A program made the translations under genes and the position numbers. From contig NZ_SELS01000056.1 in the NCBI RefSeq assembly GCF_004197395.1, forward strand, positions 1-53,405: a stretch of DNA of 53,405 nucleotides, given 5' to 3'. Shown here one piece after another: positions 25,602-34,497 of the stretch. The notes below the pieces were generated by a model. The model was given only the letters and a program-made list of their open reading frames with translations, ran no database searches and was not told the origin of the DNA. The DNA is from Paraburkholderia sp. UYCP14C (GTDB taxonomy: Bacteria; Pseudomonadota; Gammaproteobacteria; Burkholderiales; Burkholderiaceae). Within the stretch, counting starts at the first letter, position 1, and every line of letters starts with the position of its first letter.

Positions 25602-26699
25602 ATGACTGAATTCCTGCAAATCCAGCGTCTGCGCAAGACCTACGACGACGTGGTCGCCATCGACCAGGTTTCCCTCGATGTGCGTAAGGGCGAATTCATG
25701 ACGTTCCTTGGACCGTCCGGTTCGGGCAAGAGCACGACGCTGTATATCGTCGCGGGCTTCCAGGAGCCCACCGACGGCCGCGTTCTGCTCGACGGCAAGC
25801 CGCTGCTGGCGGTCGCGCCGAACAAGCGCAACATCGGCATGGTGTTTCAGCGCTATACGCTGTTCCCGCACCTGACGGTAGGCGAGAACGTCGCGTTTCC
25901 GCTGCGCGTGCGCCGCCGCCCCGATGCAGAAGTCAACGCAAAAGTCGACAAGATGCTCAAGCTCGTGCATCTGTCCGAGTGCCGCGACCGGATGCCCGCG
26001 CAGCTGTCGGGCGGGCAGCAGCAACGCGTGGCGATCGCACGCGCGCTGGCCTACGATCCGCCCGTGCTGCTGATGGACGAGCCGCTGTCCGCGCTCGACA
26101 AGAAGCTGCGCGAGGAAATCCAGCTCGAATTGCGCCGCATCCACCAGGAGACGGGCGTGACGATCCTCTACGTCACCCACGACCAGGAAGAAGCGCTGCG
26201 CCTGTCCGACCGCATCGCGGTGTTCAACAAAGGCCGCATTGAGCAGGTGGGCACCGGCGAGGAGCTGTACGCGAACCCGGCGTCGCGCTTCGTCGCGAGC
26301 TTCATCGGCAATTCGAATTTCCTGCCGGTGAAGGTGACGAAGAATAGCGAAGGCCGGATGAACGGCGTGTTCCCGAACGGTCACGAGATCGCCTCGGACG
26401 CCTTCAGTCCCGGCCTCACCGCGGGCGACGACGGCACTTTGATGATCCGCCCTGAACAGATGCGCATCAGCGCGCTGCAACGTGCGAGCGAGGTGAAGGG
26501 CACGAGCGGCCTGCCTGTGACGGTGCGTGATATCACCTATCTCGGCGACGCGATGCACTACGCGGTGGCGACGCCGTGGCAGCAGGAAATCTCGATCCGG
26601 ATGCCGGCCGCGCATCGCCACGACAGCGGCATCGCGATCGGCACCCAGGCGCTGGTCGACTGGGACGCACGCGATGTGCGCCTGTTCGCGCAAGCATGA
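25602..26699 (+). CDS. ABC transporter ATP-binding protein (PotA-type)
   Basis: 365 residues. The nucleotide-binding domain has Walker A GPSGSGKST, the Q-loop MVFQRYTLFPHLT, the signature LSGGQQQRVAIARAL, Walker B VLLMDEPLSALD and the switch histidine in YVTHDQEEA. The C-terminal third is a TOBE domain typical of spermidine/putrescine-class ATPases. It powers the importer, and its stop overlaps the next regulator start as ATGA. Confidence 0.93.
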   Translation: MTEFLQIQRLRKTYDDVVAIDQVSLDVRKGEFMTFLGPSGSGKSTTLYIVAGFQEPTDGRVLLDGKPLLAVAPNKRNIGMVFQRYTLFPHLTVGENVAFPLRVRRRPDAEVNAKVDKMLKLVHLSECRDRMPAQLSGGQQQRVAIARALAYDPPVLLMDEPLSALDKKLREEIQLELRRIHQETGVTILYVTHDQEEALRLSDRIAVFNKGRIEQVGTGEELYANPASRFVASFIGNSNFLPVKVTKNSEGRMNGVFPNGHEIASDAFSPGLTAGDDGTLMIRPEQMRISALQRASEVKGTSGLPVTVRDITYLGDAMHYAVATPWQQEISIRMPAAHRHDSGIAIGTQALVDWDARDVRLFAQA

Positions 26700-27418
26700 C
26701 GGCGGCTGCCATGAGCGGCTCACTGCCATCGCTGAAGGTTCAACGCCCGACCACCACCTTGCGCGAACTCGCGCTCGAGAAAATGCGCACGGCGATCCTG
26801 GAGGCCCATTTCCATCCCGGCGAGCGGCTCGTCGAGCGCTCGCTGTGCGAGATTCTCGGCGTGAGCCGCACCGTGGTGCGCGAGGTGTTGCGGCATCTGG
26901 AAACGGAGGGGCTCGTCGACTCGATACCGAACCAGGGGCCGATCGTCGCCGTGCTCGACTTCGAGACGGCGGCGGAGATCTATGAAATACGCGCGCTGCT
27001 CGAAGGCGAGGCGGCGATGGCGTGCGCGCAGCATGCGGACGAGCACACGGTCGCGGATCTCGCCGGCTTCATCGACCAGATCCAGACGGCCTTCGAAGCG
27101 CAGGATCATCAGGCCGTCAGGGCGCTCACTTCGGCCTTCTATGAACGCATGTTCATCGGCGGCAAGAAGCATGTGGCGTGGGAGATCGTGCAGTCGTTGA
27201 CCGCGCGCATCAACCGCCTGAGAGCGCTGACAATCGCCTCCGACGACCGCGGCCGCCAGGCCGTCGGCGAGATGCACCAGATCCTCTCGGCCATCGAGGC
27301 TCGCGATACCGCCGCCGCGCGCGAGGCCGCGATCGCGCACGTGCACAGAGTGGCCGACATCGCCCGCAAGCTGCTGGCGGACGGGCACGAGCAGTCCGTG
27401 TGGCGTCAGGCGGGCTGA
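26696..27418 (+). CDS. GntR-family regulator, FCD subfamily, copy 2
   Basis: 240 residues from the ATG that overlaps the ATPase stop (ATGA); a second ATG five codons later would give a slightly shorter protein. The winged helix and the whole recognition region (SRTVVREVLRHLETEGLV) are identical in sequence to copy 1, and the FCD domain starts the same way (EIYEIRALLEGEAA) but diverges afterwards. This implies that both proteins read the TGGNATNCCA operators and respond to different ligands. It is embedded in the operon, so its level should rise when the right arm is induced. Confidence 0.9.
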   Translation: MTAAAMSGSLPSLKVQRPTTTLRELALEKMRTAILEAHFHPGERLVERSLCEILGVSRTVVREVLRHLETEGLVDSIPNQGPIVAVLDFETAAEIYEIRALLEGEAAMACAQHADEHTVADLAGFIDQIQTAFEAQDHQAVRALTSAFYERMFIGGKKHVAWEIVQSLTARINRLRALTIASDDRGRQAVGEMHQILSAIEARDTAAAREAAIAHVHRVADIARKLLADGHEQSVWRQAG

Positions 27419-27489
27419 CGCGCGTTTCCAATCAACCGCCGGCGCGCAGCGCGGCATCAACCGCATTTTGTGTATCAAAGGAAAGTAAC

Positions 27490-28950
27490 GTGGAATTGAA
27501 GACCCTGTTGAAGGACGCGGCGCTTCTGCGCAATCAGGCTTATATCGACGGCCAATGGTGCGCCGCCGACTCGGGCGCGAGTTTCGACGTGTCGGACCCG
27601 GCAACGGGCGCAACGCTCGGCAGCGTTCCTTTGATGGGAGCAGCCGAGACGACGCGGGCAATCGATGCGGCCAACGCCGCGTGGCCGGCATGGCGAGCGC
27701 GCACGGCCAAGGAGCGTGCGGTCGTGATGCGACGCTGGTACGACCTGATGATCGAAAACGCCGACGACCTCGCGCTGATCCTGACCGCGGAACAGGGCAA
27801 GCCGCTCGCGGAAGCGAAGGGCGAAATCGTCTACGGCGCGTCGTTCATCGAATGGTTCGCCGAGGAAGGCAAGCGCGTTGCCGGTGACACGCTGGCGTCG
27901 CCGGCGTCGGACAAGCGGCTCGTCGTCCTCAAGGAGCCGATCGGCGTGTGCGCCGCCATCACGCCGTGGAATTTTCCGAACGCAATGATTACCCGCAAGG
28001 TGGGCCCGGCGCTCGCGGCGGGCTGTCCGATCGTCGTGAAGCCCGCCGAAGCCACCCCGTTCTCGGCGCTCGCGCTCGCGGTGCTGGCCGAGCGGGCCGG
28101 CGTGCCGAAAGGCGTGCTCAACATCTTGACCGGCGACCCGAAGGCGATCGGTGGTGCGATGACGAGTAGTCCCGTGGTTCGCAAGCTGTCGTTCACCGGA
28201 TCGACCGGGGTGGGCAGATTGCTGATGGCGCAAAGCGCGCCCACGGTGAAGAAAGTCACGCTCGAACTGGGCGGCAATGCGCCATTCATCGTATTCGACG
28301 ACGCCGATCTCGACGCCGCGGTGGAAGGCGCAATTGCATCGAAGTACCGCAACAACGGGCAAACCTGCGTGTGCACGAATCGCTTCTACGTGCATGAGCG
28401 GGTGTACGACGCGTTCGCGTCGAAGCTGGCTGCGGCGGTCGAAACCCTGAAAGTCGGGCACGGCATGGAGGGCGGCGTCACACTGGGCCCGCTGATCAAC
28501 GACGCGGCGGTCAGCAAGGTCGAGGCGCACATCGCCGATGCACTCGGCAAAGGGGCGTCGCTCGTCACCGGCGGCAAGCGTCACGCGCTCGGCCACGGCT
28601 TTTTCGAGCCCACGGTGCTGACCAACGTAAGCGCGCAGATGGATGTCGCGAAAGACGAGACCTTCGGCCCGCTTGCGCCGCTGTTCCGCTTTTCGAGCGA
28701 CGAAGAAGTGGTGAAGCTCGCCAACGATACCGAGTTCGGACTGGCCGCCTACTTCTATAGCCGCGATATCGGCCGCATCTGGCGCGTGGCCGAACAACTC
28801 GAATACGGCATGGTGGGCATCAATACCGGCCTGATCTCGAACGAAGTCGCGCCGTTCGGCGGCGTGAAGCAGTCGGGTCTCGGCAGGGAAGGCTCGCACT
28901 ACGGCATCGACGATTACCTCGTGATCAAGTACCTGTGCATGGCGGTTTGA
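27490..28950 (+). CDS. Succinate-semialdehyde dehydrogenase-like aldehyde dehydrogenase
   Basis: 486 residues with a GTG start placed five bases after AAAGGAAA. The GabD-type features are RNQAYIDGQW near the N-terminus, AAITPWNFPNAMITRK, FTGSTGVGRLL, ELGGNAPF with the general base, NNGQTCVCTNR with the catalytic Cys, and a C-terminal GVKQSGLGREGSHYGIDDYL. These point to succinic or glutaric semialdehyde as likely substrates, although family members vary. It is the last gene of the right arm. Together with the left-arm aldehyde dehydrogenase it suggests two aldehyde-oxidising steps or two substrates in the cluster. Confidence 0.88.
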   Translation: MELKTLLKDAALLRNQAYIDGQWCAADSGASFDVSDPATGATLGSVPLMGAAETTRAIDAANAAWPAWRARTAKERAVVMRRWYDLMIENADDLALILTAEQGKPLAEAKGEIVYGASFIEWFAEEGKRVAGDTLASPASDKRLVVLKEPIGVCAAITPWNFPNAMITRKVGPALAAGCPIVVKPAEATPFSALALAVLAERAGVPKGVLNILTGDPKAIGGAMTSSPVVRKLSFTGSTGVGRLLMAQSAPTVKKVTLELGGNAPFIVFDDADLDAAVEGAIASKYRNNGQTCVCTNRFYVHERVYDAFASKLAAAVETLKVGHGMEGGVTLGPLINDAAVSKVEAHIADALGKGASLVTGGKRHALGHGFFEPTVLTNVSAQMDVAKDETFGPLAPLFRFSSDEEVVKLANDTEFGLAAYFYSRDIGRIWRVAEQLEYGMVGINTGLISNEVAPFGGVKQSGLGREGSHYGIDDYLVIKYLCMAV

Positions 28951-29044
28951 CGTCGGTCCGATAGTCAGCATCGCGCGCGGCCGGGCGTAGAATTGCGGGC
29001 GCAGCGGCGAGCACATTCGTCGCCGGACCGGAGACCGATGGCTG

Positions 29045-29959
29045 ATGGAAATCAAGTGGATCGAAGACTTCATCGCGCTCGCCCGCTATCAGAGCTTTTC
29101 CCGCGCGGCGGAGTTTCGCAACGTCACGCAGTCGGGTTTCAGCAGACGGATTCAGCAGCTCGAACAATGGGTCGGCGCCGACCTCGTCGATCGCAGCGGC
29201 TTTCCGCCGACCCTGACCCCGGCAGGGCAACTGTTTCGTGACGCGGCCGAAGACATCCTCGACAAGCTGTTCGACACGCGCGCGATCATTCGCACCGAAC
29301 AGCGTATCGCGGGCACGAGCCTGCAGATCGCGGCGGGCCACACGATCGCGCTGAACTTCCTGCCCGCGTGGTTGCGCACGCTGTCGAAGCACGTCGGCGA
29401 AGTGCGCGCGCGCGTGATTCCGGCGAACGTGCACGATTCGATCCTGATGCTGGTCAACGGCAACTGCGAGCTGATGTTCGCTTATCACCATCCGCAGTTG
29501 CCGTTGCATCTCGATCCGGCCAGGTACGAATGCGTGACCGTGGGCGTCGACACGTTCATGCCGGTATGCCGGCCCAATCAGCGGCTTGCACACGCGTACC
29601 GTCTGCCCGGCGTGATGGAACATCCGATGCCGTTCATCGCGTATACGGAGACCAGCTACTTTGGCCGCTGCTTCGCGTTGCTGATGGAGCAGAGCAAAGC
29701 GTCGCCCGCGTTGCATCTTCACTACGAGTCCGACATGGCCGAGGTCGTGAAGAAGCTCGTGCTGGAAGGCGAGGGCGTTGCGTGGCTGCCGAAGAGCTCG
29801 ATCGCGGCCGAGCTCGACGCCGGCCAGCTCGTTGCCGCCGGCCGCTCCGAATGGCAGCTGGAGCTGGAGTTGCGCGTGTATCGCGACCTCACGAATCGCA
29901 GCGAACTTCTCGATACGCTGTGGCGGCATCTGCGGGCCTCGTCGGGGCCCGCCGCCTAG
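29045..29959 (+). CDS. LysR-type regulator resembling the HypT/YjiE subfamily
   Basis: 304 residues starting MEIKWIEDFIALARYQSFSRAAEFRNVTQSGFSRRIQQLEQ, a canonical LysR winged helix at residues 1-60. The effector domain contains NSYMGR-like YTETSYFGRCFALLMEQ and KLVLEGEGVAWLPKSSIAAEL, patterns that I associate with the HypT/YjiE branch. It lies directly upstream of, and in the same direction as, the aspartate operon, with LysR-type dyads in the gap. Control of that operon is therefore likely; the resemblance to HypT is from memory of the sequence and does not prove a role in hypochlorite response. Confidence 0.87.
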   Translation: MEIKWIEDFIALARYQSFSRAAEFRNVTQSGFSRRIQQLEQWVGADLVDRSGFPPTLTPAGQLFRDAAEDILDKLFDTRAIIRTEQRIAGTSLQIAAGHTIALNFLPAWLRTLSKHVGEVRARVIPANVHDSILMLVNGNCELMFAYHHPQLPLHLDPARYECVTVGVDTFMPVCRPNQRLAHAYRLPGVMEHPMPFIAYTETSYFGRCFALLMEQSKASPALHLHYESDMAEVVKKLVLEGEGVAWLPKSSIAAELDAGQLVAAGRSEWQLELELRVYRDLTNRSELLDTLWRHLRASSGPAA

Positions 29960-29981
29960 CGCCGATAGGGTTATCCCGCGT

Positions 29982-30009
29982 TATGCGAAACTTGCATAGC
30001 CGTATGCAA
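29982..30009. promoter_or_regulatory. Overlapping dyads, candidate LysR-regulator site
   Basis: TATGC-N7-GCATA (29982-29998) and TTGCAT-N6-ATGCAA (29992-30009) overlap in the gap between the LysR gene and the symporter operon. The T-N11-A type palindrome is the usual LysR recognition layout. Confidence 0.55.
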
Positions 30010-30058
30010 CACTAGCATTCACGTCTTTTCTGTCGTCTCTAGAATTCCGTCCAGACAC

Positions 30059-30089
30059 AAAAAACGGTACCTCGACATTCGATGTACCG
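30059..30089 (-). terminator. Minus-strand intrinsic terminator facing out of the aspartate operon
   Basis: Read on the minus strand, a stem CGGTAC...GTACCG (with an inner TCGA/TCGA pairing) is followed directly by six T residues. No minus-strand gene lies in front of it, so it would stop an antisense transcript coming from the symporter gene. On the plus strand the hairpin lies in the 5' leader of that operon. Confidence 0.6.
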
Positions 30090-30152
30090 GCCATTTCCGA
30101 GCGCGCGCCGGTTGCTGCCGACCGTTCGTGCGCCATCTCAGGACGGAGACAC

Positions 30153-31448
30153 ATGAAGAATCGGCTTACCCTCTACATCCTCGCCGGCATGCTGCTCGGC
30201 GTGGCCGTCGGCTATGTCTGCCATCGCATGGCGGCCGATGCCGCGCAGGCGAAGGAGATCGCCGGCTACTTTTCCATCGTCACCGATATCTTCCTGCGGC
30301 TCGTGAAGATGATCATCGCGCCGCTGGTGTTTGCGACGCTGGTGTCGGGTCTCGCCGGCATGGAAGGCACAAGCGACGTGCGCCGCATCGGTCTGCGCTC
30401 GATCGCGTGGTTCCTGTGCGCGTCGCTGTTCTCGCTCGCGCTCGGCCTCGTGCTCGCGAATCTGCTGCAACCGGGCGCGGGTCTGCACATGACCCAGACG
30501 AGCGCTGACGTGGCCACCGGCCTGAACACGTCGAGCCTGAACTTCAAGGACTTCGTCACGCACGCGTTCCCCACCAGCATCATCGATTCGATGGCGCGCA
30601 ACGATATCCTGCAGATCCTCGTGTTCTCGGTGATGTTCGGCATCGTGCTCAGCGTGATCAAGTCGGACCCGCGCGTCGCGCCGCTGATCGCCGGCGTCGA
30701 AGGGCTCGTGCCGACCATGCTGAAGCTGACCGACTACGTGATGCGGCTCGCGCCTCTCGGTGTGTTCGGCGCGCTGGCATCGGCGATCACCGTGCATGGC
30801 CTCGATGTGCTGACCACGTACGGCAAGCTCGTCGCCAGTTTCTACACGGGCCTCGCGCTGCTGTGGGTCGCGCTGATCCTCGCCGGCTACGCGTTTCTCG
30901 GCAAGCCGATCTGGGCCTTGCTCAAGGCGATCCGCGAACCGGCGATGCTGGCGTTCTCCACCGCGAGCAGCGAGGCCGCCTATCCGCGCCTGACGGAGAA
31001 GCTGGAGGAATTCGGCGTCGACAAGAAAGTGGTCGGCTTCACGCTGCCGCTCGGCTATGCATTCAATCTCGACGGCTCGATGATGTATCAGGCGTTCGCC
31101 GCGATCTTCATCGCACAGGCGTTCGGCATCGATATGCCGATCAGCACGCAGATCGTGATGCTGCTCGTGCTGATGGTGAGCAGCAAGGGTATGGCGGGTG
31201 TCGCGCGCGGCTCGGTCGTCGTCGTCGCGGCCGTGGCGCCGATGTTCCATTTGCCGCCGTCGGGCGTCGTGCTGGTGCTCGCGATCGACCAGATTCTCGA
31301 CATGGGGCGCACGGCGACCAACGTGATCGGCAACAGCATCGCGACGGCAGCCATTGCGAAGTGGGAGGGCAAGCGCGCGGCGCGCCAGGAGCGCCGCGCG
31401 GCGATGGCGACGGCTTCGTTCGGCCCGCTCGAAGGCGAGACGAAATGA
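30153..31448 (+). CDS. Dicarboxylate/amino acid:cation symporter (GltP/DctA family)
   Basis: 431 residues of the DAACS fold: eight helices plus two re-entrant loops. The N-terminal LKMIIAPLVFATLVSG, the serine-rich hairpin FSTASSEAAYPRLTEKLEEFGV, the helix PLGYAFNLDGSMMYQ and the GMAGVARGS...DQILDMGRTATNVIGNSIAT region are all typical. It carries aspartate, glutamate or C4-dicarboxylates with Na+ or H+ into the cell. GGACGGAGAC precedes the ATG. It is first in the operon and overlaps the racemase gene by four bases (ATGA). Confidence 0.92.
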   Translation: MKNRLTLYILAGMLLGVAVGYVCHRMAADAAQAKEIAGYFSIVTDIFLRLVKMIIAPLVFATLVSGLAGMEGTSDVRRIGLRSIAWFLCASLFSLALGLVLANLLQPGAGLHMTQTSADVATGLNTSSLNFKDFVTHAFPTSIIDSMARNDILQILVFSVMFGIVLSVIKSDPRVAPLIAGVEGLVPTMLKLTDYVMRLAPLGVFGALASAITVHGLDVLTTYGKLVASFYTGLALLWVALILAGYAFLGKPIWALLKAIREPAMLAFSTASSEAAYPRLTEKLEEFGVDKKVVGFTLPLGYAFNLDGSMMYQAFAAIFIAQAFGIDMPISTQIVMLLVLMVSSKGMAGVARGSVVVVAAVAPMFHLPPSGVVLVLAIDQILDMGRTATNVIGNSIATAAIAKWEGKRAARQERRAAMATASFGPLEGETK

Positions 31449-32911
31449 GCGGCATCGACGCAACGGCTGCCACCAGCGCGCGGAAGTTCGGCGTGGTGGG
31501 CGGGCTTGGCCCGCTCGCGAGCGCGGACGTGTTCTTCAAACTGATCAAGTCGACGCCGGCCACGCGCGACGCCGAGCACTTCGATGCGATCTTCGAGCAG
31601 CAGCCGTTTCGCAGCGCCGATGCCGACAGCGAGACGTTGACGCAGCGCAAGCTGTACATCTTCGATCTGATCAGCAGCTTCGAGAAGCGCGGCGTGACGA
31701 CGGTCGTGCTGCCGTGCTTCCTGAGTCACACGTTCATCGACGAACTGAAGGCCAATTCGCCGCTGCAGATCGTCGACATGATCGATGCGGTGCGCAGCCA
31801 CGTGCGCAGAAGATTTCCCACGGTGCACCGCGTGGGCGTGCTCGCGTCGGCCCATACGCGGCGCAAGCGCCTGTTCGAGAAGTACTTCGCGGCACCCGAG
31901 TTCGAAGTGATCCATCCGCGCATCGGCGACGGCATCGATTTCGTCACGGAAGCCGTCTATGGCGAGGATGGCGTGAAGAGCGGCAATCTGCGTGGCCGTC
32001 CGGTCGAGTTGCTGCGCGCGGCGTGCGAGGATCTGATCGCGCAGGGCGCCAACGTCATCGTGCCGGGGCTCACCGAGATCGCGCTCGTCGCGGACGAGCT
32101 CGGTCCGTTACGCGTGCCGCTGGTCGATTCGAACCTCGCTTACGCGCAGTATGTGGTGTCCGGCCAGTACCACACGCCCGAGACGATCTTCAAGGTCGGC
32201 GTGGTGGGCGGCGTGGGTCCGGCGGCCACCGTCGATTTTATTCACAAGATCGTGCGCGCGACGCCCGCGCGGCGCGATCAGGACCACATCAAGCTGCTCG
32301 TCGAGCAGAACCCGCAGATCCCGGATCGCACGGAGAATCTGATCGGCGATGGACCCGATCCGACCATCTCGCTGTACGCGACCTGCAAGAAACTCGAAAC
32401 GGGCGGCGCGGATCTGATCGCGATCCCGTGCAATACCGCGCATGCTTTCGTCGAGCGGATCCAGCCTTATCTCGGCGTGCCGATCGTCAATATGCTGACC
32501 GTGACGGTGCGGTATCTGCGCGAGTCGTTTCCCGCGCTGCGCTCGGTCGGTGTGCTCGCGACCTCCGGCACGCTCGCGAGCGGCGTCTACGAGAAGGCGC
32601 TCGAATCGCAAGGCTTGCGGCAGGTCGTTCCGGCGCCCGCGCTACAGGCGCGCGTGATGGACGCGATCTACGGCAAGGAAGGCGTGAAGGCCGGCTTCAC
32701 GGCGGGGCAGTGTCAGCAAGACCTCGCCGCGGCGATCGACGGGCTCATCGCCGACGGCGTCGAAGTGATCGTTCTCGGCTGCACGGAACTGCCGCTGCTG
32801 CTGCGCGAGCCGTATGTGATCGGCGCGAACGGCGCACGCGTGAGCGTGGTCGATCCGACCGATGTGCTCGCGAAGCAGTGTGTCGCCTGCGCGACCTCAC
32901 CACCAGGGTAA
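31445..32911 (+). CDS. Tandem (duplicated) aspartate/glutamate racemase-family protein
   Basis: 488 residues, twice the normal racemase length, made of two homologous halves: residues about 12-235 (KFGVVGGLGPLASADVFFKLI) and about 245-480 (FKVGVVGGVGPAATVDFIHKI). The C-terminal half keeps both catalytic cysteines, in IPCNTAHAF and LGCTELPLL. The N-terminal half keeps the first (LPCFLSHTF), but the second motif reads PGLTEIAL with Leu in place of Cys, so that half is probably inactive or does another job. It would interconvert D- and L-aspartate or glutamate. It lies between the symporter and aspartase genes. Confidence 0.88.
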   Translation: MSGIDATAATSARKFGVVGGLGPLASADVFFKLIKSTPATRDAEHFDAIFEQQPFRSADADSETLTQRKLYIFDLISSFEKRGVTTVVLPCFLSHTFIDELKANSPLQIVDMIDAVRSHVRRRFPTVHRVGVLASAHTRRKRLFEKYFAAPEFEVIHPRIGDGIDFVTEAVYGEDGVKSGNLRGRPVELLRAACEDLIAQGANVIVPGLTEIALVADELGPLRVPLVDSNLAYAQYVVSGQYHTPETIFKVGVVGGVGPAATVDFIHKIVRATPARRDQDHIKLLVEQNPQIPDRTENLIGDGPDPTISLYATCKKLETGGADLIAIPCNTAHAFVERIQPYLGVPIVNMLTVTVRYLRESFPALRSVGVLATSGTLASGVYEKALESQGLRQVVPAPALQARVMDAIYGKEGVKAGFTAGQCQQDLAAAIDGLIADGVEVIVLGCTELPLLLREPYVIGANGARVSVVDPTDVLAKQCVACATSPPG

Positions 32912-33005
32912 CCAACCGCATCACCCAGTCAATGCGACGGACCTGCACACGACGTGTGCCGGATGACCCCGCTCGCCTGTCGATTTCAGAACCTCAGAGG
33001 TACTT

Positions 33006-34424
33006 ATGCTTGCACCGACCGAACGTATCGAACACGACCTTCTTGGCGATCTCGCCGTACCCGCGACCGCGTATTACGGCGTACACACGCTGCGCGCGCT
33101 GCAAAACTTTCCCATCACGGGCATTCCGATCGCCGCGTATCCGAACCTCGTCAACGCACTGGCGAGCGTGAAGGAAGCCGCCGCGCTGGCGAACTACGAT
33201 CTCGGCCTGTTGAGCGCCGTGAAGAAGCAGGCGATCGTGCACGCCTGCAGGCAGGTGCGTTCGGGCACCGCGCACGAGCATTTCGTCGTCGATGTGATTC
33301 AAGGCGGCGCGGGCACGTCGACCAACATGAACGCGAACGAGGTGATCGCCAATCTCGCGCTCGAACAGCTCGGGCGAGAGCGCGGCGAATACGCGGTGCT
33401 TCATCCGAACGAGGATGTGAACCTCGGCCAGAGCACCAACGACGTTTATCCGACCGCGCTGAAGATCGCCACGTACGCGGGCATCATGCAACTCGTCGAC
33501 GCGATGGGCGTGTTGCGCGCATCGTTCGAACGCAAGGCGGTGGAGTTCGGCAACGACCTGAAGATGGGCCGCACGCAGCTTCAGGACGCCGTGCCGATGA
33601 CGCTCGGCCAGGAGTTCAGCACTTTTGCGGTGATGCTCGGCGAGGACGAAGAACGGCTGAAGGAAGCGGCCCTGTTGATCTGCGAGATCAATCTCGGCGC
33701 GACGGCGATCGGCACCGGCATCAACACGCATCCGGAATACGCGCAGCTCGCCTGCAAACACTTGAGCGACATAACGGGTATCGCGTTGACCACGTCGCCG
33801 AATCTGATCGAAGCGACGCAGGATGTCGGCTCGTTCGTGCAGCTCTCCGGCGTACTGAAGCGGGTCGCCGTGAAACTGTCGAAGACCTGCAACGACCTTC
33901 GTCTGCTTTCGAGCGGTCCGCGCGCGGGCCTCGGCGAGATCAACCTGCCGCCCGTGCAGGCGGGTTCGAGCATCATGCCGGGCAAGGTGAATCCGGTGAT
34001 TCCGGAGGTCGTCAACCAGATCGCGTTCGAAGTGATCGGCAACGACGTGACGGTGAGCTTCGCCGCCGAAGCCGGTCAGCTGCAGCTCAACGCGTTCGAG
34101 CCGATCATCGCGCACAGCCTGTTCAAGAGCGTCGCCCACTTGCGCGCGGGGTGCCTCACGCTCGCGTCGAAATGCGTCGACGGCATTACCGCGAATCGCG
34201 AGCGGCTGCGCGCGATCGTCGAGAGCTCGATCGGTATCGTGACCGCGCTGAACCCGTACATCGGCTATACGCACTCGACCGAAGTCGCGAAGGAAGCGCT
34301 GGCGTCGGGGAAGAGCGTGGCGCAGATCGTGATCGAGAAGGGCTTGTTGAGTCAGGCACAGCTCGACGAGATCCTGCAACCCGCGATGCTGACGCAACCA
34401 CGAAAAATCACGTCGGCCGGATGA
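33006..34424 (+). CDS. aspA: Aspartate ammonia-lyase
   Basis: 472 residues, the family's normal length. It shows the three conserved regions of the aspartase/fumarase superfamily: GTSTNMNANEVIAN, GRTQLQDAVPMTLGQEF and the flexible signature loop GSSIMPGKVNPV with the catalytic Ser. The N-terminus ERIEHDLLGDLAVPATAYYGVHTLRA favours aspartase over fumarase. It deaminates L-aspartate to fumarate and ammonia, feeding the citric acid cycle and giving nitrogen. It follows the racemase by about 95 bases and precedes the asparaginase by 73. Confidence 0.94.
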   Translation: MLAPTERIEHDLLGDLAVPATAYYGVHTLRALQNFPITGIPIAAYPNLVNALASVKEAAALANYDLGLLSAVKKQAIVHACRQVRSGTAHEHFVVDVIQGGAGTSTNMNANEVIANLALEQLGRERGEYAVLHPNEDVNLGQSTNDVYPTALKIATYAGIMQLVDAMGVLRASFERKAVEFGNDLKMGRTQLQDAVPMTLGQEFSTFAVMLGEDEERLKEAALLICEINLGATAIGTGINTHPEYAQLACKHLSDITGIALTTSPNLIEATQDVGSFVQLSGVLKRVAVKLSKTCNDLRLLSSGPRAGLGEINLPPVQAGSSIMPGKVNPVIPEVVNQIAFEVIGNDVTVSFAAEAGQLQLNAFEPIIAHSLFKSVAHLRAGCLTLASKCVDGITANRERLRAIVESSIGIVTALNPYIGYTHSTEVAKEALASGKSVAQIVIEKGLLSQAQLDEILQPAMLTQPRKITSAG

Positions 34425-34497
34425 GCGACGAAGGCTTTTCCGGTCACAGGTCGCTGCATGCGCACGCGACTCTTTTAAACGATGAAGGAGACGAAAG

